DNA of 64,000 nucleotides, from the NCBI RefSeq assembly GCF_014905555.1, contig NZ_BNGS01000006.1, positions 372,001 through 436,000 of the forward strand, given 5' to 3'. Below are positions 60,071-64,000 of this stretch, in pieces; position 1 is the first letter of the stretch; the number at the start of each line of letters is the position of its first letter. A program made the translations under genes and the position numbers. Origin of the DNA: Streptomyces sp. Y2F8-2 (lineage in GTDB: Bacteria > Actinomycetota > Actinomycetes > Streptomycetales > Streptomycetaceae). The notes under the pieces are model-generated. The model did no database searches. It worked only from the letters and a program-made list of their open reading frames with translations, and was not told where the DNA came from.

Positions 60071-61018
60071 TTAACTGCCGGACTTGACCCAGCCCTTGAC
60101 CAGCCAAAGCTGGTCAAGGTTTGCGTCACATTGGTTACCCTGCTCGCACGAAATCTTGACGGTATTCGTGCCCTTGTTGAGCTGGATCCAGTTGTAGGTG
60201 TGCGTCCATCCCTTTGCGTAGTCGCCCTCGGGGGCGTGCGCGTAGTTCTTCAGGTTGACAGCTGTGGGCGACACCGTGCCATTGACCGTGAGGGTGGCGG
60301 TGCCGTCCTTGCCGGGGACGCCGTAACCGACGAACAGGGTGTACTTGCCGGTCGCGGGGACGTCCACGGTCCAGGTCACGGCGGCGCCGACGTTGTTGAA
60401 ATTGGCGATGTAGACCCCGCCGTCGGCCTGGGCACCCTGGACGTCGGACGCGGTGGTGGCGCCGCCCTCCAGGTGTAGCGCCTTGGCATCGATTTTCGGC
60501 AGCTGCGCAGCAGACGTGGAGGCAGACGCGGACGAGCTCGGGGCGGCGCTCTGCGAGGCCGACGGAGCGCTGGAAGCGCCGGCGGCCTTGTCCTTCCCGT
60601 CGTCCGAGTCGCCGGTGATCATGGCGACGCCGATGCCGATGACGACCGCCGCGACCACCGCGATGGCGCCGATCAGCAGGCCCTTGGTGTTGGGGCCCCG
60701 GCCGCGCCCGCCGCCGGGCGGCGGGGCCGTCTGGGTCTGACGGCTCGTCGCGGCGCCGCCCGGCACCGTTTCCGGAGCCGCGTAGTGCGCGTTCGGCTGG
60801 CCGTACGACTGCTGCTGCGGGACCTGGCCGTAGGGGGCTGTCTGGGCCTGCGGCTGGCCGTACTGACGTTGACCGACCGTGCGCACTCTGTTGACGGAGC
60901 CCGGGTAGCCGTAGCCGCCGGAGGGCGGCTGGGCGCCGTTGGCCTGACCGTCGGCGTAGAGGTAGCCGAACGGGTCGTCGTCCTCGGGCGTGCTCGCGCC
61001 GTTGTTGCCGGGCGTCAT
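60071..61018 (-). CDS. Membrane-anchored protein with C-terminal carbohydrate-binding-type domain
   Basis: A 315-aa protein. Residues 1-110 are Gln/Gly/Tyr/Pro-rich and cytoplasmic. One membrane helix (LLIGAIAVVAAVVIGIGVAMI) crosses the membrane at about 115-135. A Ser/Ala linker follows and then a C-terminal beta-sandwich resembling CBM6/CBM35 (GVYIANFNNVGAAVTWTVDVPATGKYTLFVGYG, NWIQLNKGTNTVKI). No catalytic site is seen. It may hold a sugar-binding module at the cell surface. Its ATG at 61018 is about 118 bp from the end of cdgB. Function uncertain. Confidence 0.78.
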   Translation of the reverse strand: MTPGNNGASTPEDDDPFGYLYADGQANGAQPPSGGYGYPGSVNRVRTVGQRQYGQPQAQTAPYGQVPQQQSYGQPNAHYAAPETVPGGAATSRQTQTAPPPGGGRGRGPNTKGLLIGAIAVVAAVVIGIGVAMITGDSDDGKDKAAGASSAPSASQSAAPSSSASASTSAAQLPKIDAKALHLEGGATTASDVQGAQADGGVYIANFNNVGAAVTWTVDVPATGKYTLFVGYGVPGKDGTATLTVNGTVSPTAVNLKNYAHAPEGDYAKGWTHTYNWIQLNKGTNTVKISCEQGNQCDANLDQLWLVKGWVKSGS

Positions 61019-61135
61019 CCCTAGGTCTCCTCAACAGGTGCGGGTCCAGATGCGTACGTGGCTGAATGGCGAGCCTACCCGGTCCCCGGACCGCACACGG
61101 CTGTTGTTCCCATCACCCAAGGGTTGACCTGCGGT

Positions 61136-62815
61136 TTACCCCGCACGCCTGTGCTGTTTGGGACGAGACCGTTTCTCTACGTACATCCGCTCGTCTGCCG
61201 ATTTCAGCACTTCGTCCGCCGTCATGCCGCAGTGTGCCCAGCCGATGCCGAAACTCGCGCCGACGCGCATGGCGCGGCCGTCGACCCGGATCGGCTGGAT
61301 GATCTCGTTGCGCAGACGGACCGCGAGGTCCTGGGCGTCGGCCTTGCCGAGCCCGTCGGCCAGCACGACGAACTCGTCACCGCCGAGCCGGGCCACCGTG
61401 TCCCCGTCCCGCACCCCGCGGCTGAGCCGCCGGGCGACCTCGATGAGGACGGCGTCGCCCGCGTTGTGCCCGAACCGGTCGTTGATGGACTTGAAGCCGT
61501 CGAGGTCGCAGAAGAGCACCGCGAGGCCCTTGGTGCCGTCGTCGGTGTCACTGTCCGGGGCGACGGTGTGCACATGGTGGTCGAAGGCGTCGTAAGGCCC
61601 CGGCCCGGCATGGAAGTCGAAGGCGTGGCCGCCGCTGTCGTGGGCGGCCGGGTGGTCGATCCGGAACCCGTCGCCGAACGCGGCGACCAGGGAGTCCGTC
61701 GCGCTCGGCGGCAGCGACTGCGGGCGCCGGCACAGGCGGGCGGACAGACGGGCGCGCAGTTCCGCCGAGTTGGGCAGCCCGGTGAGCGAGTCGTGCGAGG
61801 CGCGGTGGGCGAGCTGCAGCTCGCGGCGCTTGCGCTCCTCGATGTCCTCGACGTGGGTGAGCAGGAAGCGCGGCCCGTCGGCGGCGTCGGCGACGACGGA
61901 GTTGCGCAGGGACACCCACACATAGGTGCCGTCCCGGCGCCCGAGCCGCAGTTCGGCCCGCCCGCCCTCGGCGGAGGTGCGCAGCAGGGTGCCGATGTCC
62001 TCGGGGTGGACGAGGTCGGAGAACGAGTAGCGGCGCATCGCGGAGGCGGGCCTGCCGAGCAGGCGGCACAGCGCGTCGTTGGTGCGCAGGATCCGGCCGT
62101 GCTGGTCGCCGCCCATCTCGGCGATGGCCATCCCCGAGGGGGCGTACTCGAACGCCTGCCGGAAGGACTCCTCGCTCGCGCGCAGCGCCTGCTGCTCCCG
62201 CTCCAGGCGGACCAGGGCCCGCTGCATGTTGGCCCGCAGACGGGCGTTGCTGATGGCGATGGCGGCGTGGAAGGCGTACATCTGGAGGGCCTCGCGCCCC
62301 CAGGCGCCGGGCCGCCGACCGTTGCGCGGCCGGTCCACGGAGATGACGCCGAGGAGTTCACCGCAGGAGCTGCCCTGGACACCCGGCGTGTACATGGGCG
62401 CGAAGAGGCGGTCGGAGGGGTGCCACTCGTCCTCGAAGCGGGGCTCGGGACCGTCGGTGTACCACTGGGGCACGTCGTCCTCGTCGAGGATCCAGCCCTC
62501 CGTGTGCGGTATGAACCGCAGGGTGCCCCACGCCTCGCCCATGCTGAGGCGCCGCTCCCAGGAGGCGCGGGAGCCGACGCGGCCGGTGATCAGCGCCTCC
62601 GCTGCGGAGTTCCCTGCGAGTGCGGCGACGACGAGGTCACCGTCCGGGCGTACGAGGTTGACGGCCGCCAACTCGTAGCCGAGGCCGTTCACGATGCCGT
62701 CGGCCACCGTCTGCAGCGTGTCCGCCAGGCTGCGGGCGGTGTTCATGTCCGCCATCACCTGGTGCAGCTGCCGCAGGGTCGCGAGACGGACATACGGCTC
62801 GGACTCGGTCTCCAT
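61136..62815 (-). CDS. cdgB: Diguanylate cyclase (GAF-PAS-GGDEF), CdgB type
   Basis: A 559-aa c-di-GMP synthase. A GAF-like region covers about residues 5-195, a PAS domain with C-terminal PAC about 210-345 (SFRQAFEYAPSGMAIAEMGG, VHPEDIGTLL, RDGTYVWVSLRNS), then a GGDEF domain with RLGGDEFVVL (about residue 478). An intact I-site RDGD lies 5 residues upstream for product inhibition. No EAL domain. The domain order fits Streptomyces CdgB, which controls development. The ATG at 62815 has GGGGAGG upstream. The HDS loop SHDSLTGLPN is normal. Confidence 0.93.
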   Translation of the reverse strand: METESEPYVRLATLRQLHQVMADMNTARSLADTLQTVADGIVNGLGYELAAVNLVRPDGDLVVAALAGNSAAEALITGRVGSRASWERRLSMGEAWGTLRFIPHTEGWILDEDDVPQWYTDGPEPRFEDEWHPSDRLFAPMYTPGVQGSSCGELLGVISVDRPRNGRRPGAWGREALQMYAFHAAIAISNARLRANMQRALVRLEREQQALRASEESFRQAFEYAPSGMAIAEMGGDQHGRILRTNDALCRLLGRPASAMRRYSFSDLVHPEDIGTLLRTSAEGGRAELRLGRRDGTYVWVSLRNSVVADAADGPRFLLTHVEDIEERKRRELQLAHRASHDSLTGLPNSAELRARLSARLCRRPQSLPPSATDSLVAAFGDGFRIDHPAAHDSGGHAFDFHAGPGPYDAFDHHVHTVAPDSDTDDGTKGLAVLFCDLDGFKSINDRFGHNAGDAVLIEVARRLSRGVRDGDTVARLGGDEFVVLADGLGKADAQDLAVRLRNEIIQPIRVDGRAMRVGASFGIGWAHCGMTADEVLKSADERMYVEKRSRPKQHRRAG

Positions 62816-63189
62816 TCGCCCTCCCCTCGAGATATCGCAGCAACTCCAGGGACGCGTCGGCGTACTACCGTTCTCCCGGTCTTCCACGGCACGCTACTGG
62901 GCGTACTCCACGGGTAGCATCGTGCAGCGTCTCCGCCACTGAATCACAGCGCGCTGCCCACTAGGTACACAGGGTCAACAAAATACGCTTCCTGTGACTC
63001 AAGTCACAGCCAAAGGTGAACAATTACGGAGAGGTTCCGCATTTTTCCCGTGTTTCCGCGGAATGCTTCCAGACTCGATGCGGGCCCTCTGTGCAGAGCT
63101 TGTGATCCTACGACGTCCGACGACGTCCGTCGCTGGTCCTAGGCCGCGATTCGGGCGCAGGCCCGATGTGGGCGGCCGGAAGCGGAGAC
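62816..63189. promoter_or_regulatory. Divergent cdgB/flavin reductase promoter region with CRP-like palindrome
   Basis: TGTGACTCAAGTCACA (62993-63008) is a perfect TGTGA-N6-TCACA palindrome that fits the Streptomyces Crp consensus GTG-N6-GNCAC. CGACGTCCGA occurs twice in tandem at 63111-63130 (last base varies). No gene is seen. Binding is inferred. Confidence 0.65.
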
Positions 63190-63195
63190 TAGCGT
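63190..63195 (+). promoter_or_regulatory. Leaderless-type -10 box
   Basis: TAGCGT lies 6 nt before the GTG at 63202. Confidence 0.45.
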
Positions 63196-63201
63196 TTTGA
63201 C

Positions 63202-63777
63202 GTGCTCAAGACTTCCGCTGTCCCGTCCGTGTCCGCCGTGCCGCCCTCCTCCGGGCATCCTGAGGGGGTGAGCAACGACGAGTTCCGCGCCGCCCTGTCC
63301 CGGCTGGCCGCGGGCGTGGTCCTGGTGACCTCGCACGAGCCGGCGCTGGATCCCGAGGGGCCGAAGGGCGAGGACGTCGGCATGACGGCGACCGCCTTCA
63401 TGTCGGTGTCCCTGGATCCGCCCCTGGTGCTGGTGAGCCTGCGCGAGGGCGCCCGCATGGACGACCTGCTCGCCGAGCAGCCGCTGTGGGCGGTCTCCGT
63501 CCTCTCGGAGAGCCAGCGGCACATCGCGGGACGCTTCGCGATGAAGGGCCGCGTCAGCGACCGTCTGCTGTTCGAGGACATCCCGTACGTCCGCGGCGAG
63601 GCCTCCGGCGCACCGCTGGTCGGCGGCGCCCTGGCGACCCTGGAGTGCCGCACGGAACAGCGGGTGCAGGCGGGCGACCACACGCTGGTGATCGGCAGGG
63701 TGCTCACGGCCCGGGTGCCGAGTGCGGAGGGCGGACCGCTGATGTATTTCCGGGGGCGGTACCGGCACTTGGGGTGA
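63202..63777 (+). CDS. Flavin reductase-domain protein
   Basis: A 191-aa flavin reductase-like protein of the HpaC/ActVB-type FMN-binding split-barrel family. It shows LSRLAAGVVLVTS, GMTATAFMSVSLDPPLVLVSL (FMN phosphate site), QRHIAGRFAMKG and TLVIGRVLTARV. Such enzymes reduce FMN or FAD for partner monooxygenases. The GTG at 63202 is used and a GTG at 63268, with GAGGG upstream, is an alternative. No oxygenase gene lies next to it in the window. Confidence 0.88.
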   Translation: MLKTSAVPSVSAVPPSSGHPEGVSNDEFRAALSRLAAGVVLVTSHEPALDPEGPKGEDVGMTATAFMSVSLDPPLVLVSLREGARMDDLLAEQPLWAVSVLSESQRHIAGRFAMKGRVSDRLLFEDIPYVRGEASGAPLVGGALATLECRTEQRVQAGDHTLVIGRVLTARVPSAEGGPLMYFRGRYRHLG

Positions 63778-63813
63778 GCGGAAATCCGTGGCCCCCCCGG
63801 GGGCTTTCCGGCC

Positions 63814-63819
63814 TACGGT
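63814..63819 (+). promoter_or_regulatory. Leaderless-type -10 box
   Basis: TACGGT lies 6 nt before the GTG at 63826. Confidence 0.42.
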
Positions 63820-63825
63820 GCGCGG

Positions 63826-64000
63826 GTGACGACTGCTTCCGCCCCGCGCCTCGAAGAAATCACCGCCGAAAACCTCGACGCCGCGCTCGGCATCCGCGTC
63901 CGGCCCGGGCAGGAACACGCGGTCGCGCCGGTCGTGAAGTCCCTCGCCGAGGCGTACGTGCACCCCGGTGTCGCCTGGCCGCGCCTCATCGTGGACGACG
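63826..64000 (+). CDS. GNAT acetyltransferase (partial, runs off the window)
   Basis: The first 58 codons (RLEEITAENLDAALGIRV, VKSLAEAYVHPG) match the N-terminal part of GNAT acetyltransferases of the spermidine-acetyltransferase-like type. The acetyl-CoA site lies beyond the window, so the family call is provisional. GTG 63826 is leaderless-like. Confidence 0.6.
   Translation, partial: MTTASAPRLEEITAENLDAALGIRVRPGQEHAVAPVVKSLAEAYVHPGVAWPRLIVDD

Noticed and set aside
62993..63008. BldD box at the cdgB upstream palindrome
   Set aside because: The palindrome has an even centre and does not fit the 15-bp BldD consensus; the CRP form fits exactly.

Overview
The window is high-GC actinobacterial chromosome and almost certainly Streptomyces. 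The evidence is the strong GC bias at third codon positions, many GTG starts, TAnnnT -10 boxes lying 6-7 nt before start codons, mycothiol-type enzymes, futalosine-pathway menaquinone genes, a stand-alone GroEL with CIRCE operators, DasR-like sites at the N-acetylglucosamine genes and a CdgB-type diguanylate cyclase. Most of it reads as conserved core chromosome with a few decayed accessory patches. No tRNA, rRNA, CRISPR array, prophage or biosynthetic cluster was recognised.

Layout. 1-16 kb: an MFS exporter with its MarR regulator, a ribbon-helix-helix protein, a purine-type permease, a CtpE-like P-type ATPase, a 1038-aa Hsp90/sacsin-type ATPase, a DUF3027 protein, a second MFS transporter, and a DUF2771 lipoprotein followed by mqnB-mqnD (menaquinone by the futalosine route). 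16-25 kb: an acidic repeat protein, a WYL/XPB-type accessory protein beside the XPB helicase, and a HelD-like helicase. 25-29 kb: a very large secreted beta-propeller/FG-GAP protein, then a graveyard with a truncated endonuclease toxin, its truncated SUKH immunity partner and a frameshifted HAD phosphatase. 29-37 kb: cutC, mycothiol-type and HD proteins, and a murR-murQ-murP locus for N-acetylmuramic acid recycling. 37-45 kb: secreted GH64 and GH16 beta-1,3-glucanases, membrane proteins, esterases, and an IS30/MFS remnant. 45-54 kb: an old yellow enzyme, groEL2, a cold-shock gene, a SAM-riboswitch operon of threonine synthase and a sulfur-carrier protein, glucosyl-3-phosphoglycerate synthase, and otsA facing otsB. 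54-64 kb: a sugar-binding lipoprotein divergent from nagK-nagA, a PfkB kinase, small secreted or anchored proteins, cdgB, a flavin reductase and a truncated acetyltransferase.

The genes suggest a theme of cell-wall and polysaccharide sugar use. MurNAc-6-P (murQP), GlcNAc-6-P (nagKA, with a binding protein and DasR-like sites) and beta-1,3-glucan (GH16/GH64) are each handled in compact loci. The most unusual features are two MITE-like elements with CTAG termini that each supply the TAG stop codon of an adjacent gene, a SAM-I riboswitch in front of thrC plus a MoaD/ThiS-type sulfur carrier, a 10-bp tandem array in front of XPB, a shared 12-mer DasR-like site in front of cutC and between the sugar-binding lipoprotein and nagK, and the toxin/immunity remnant. 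All functional calls come from reading the sequence. No database search was run.
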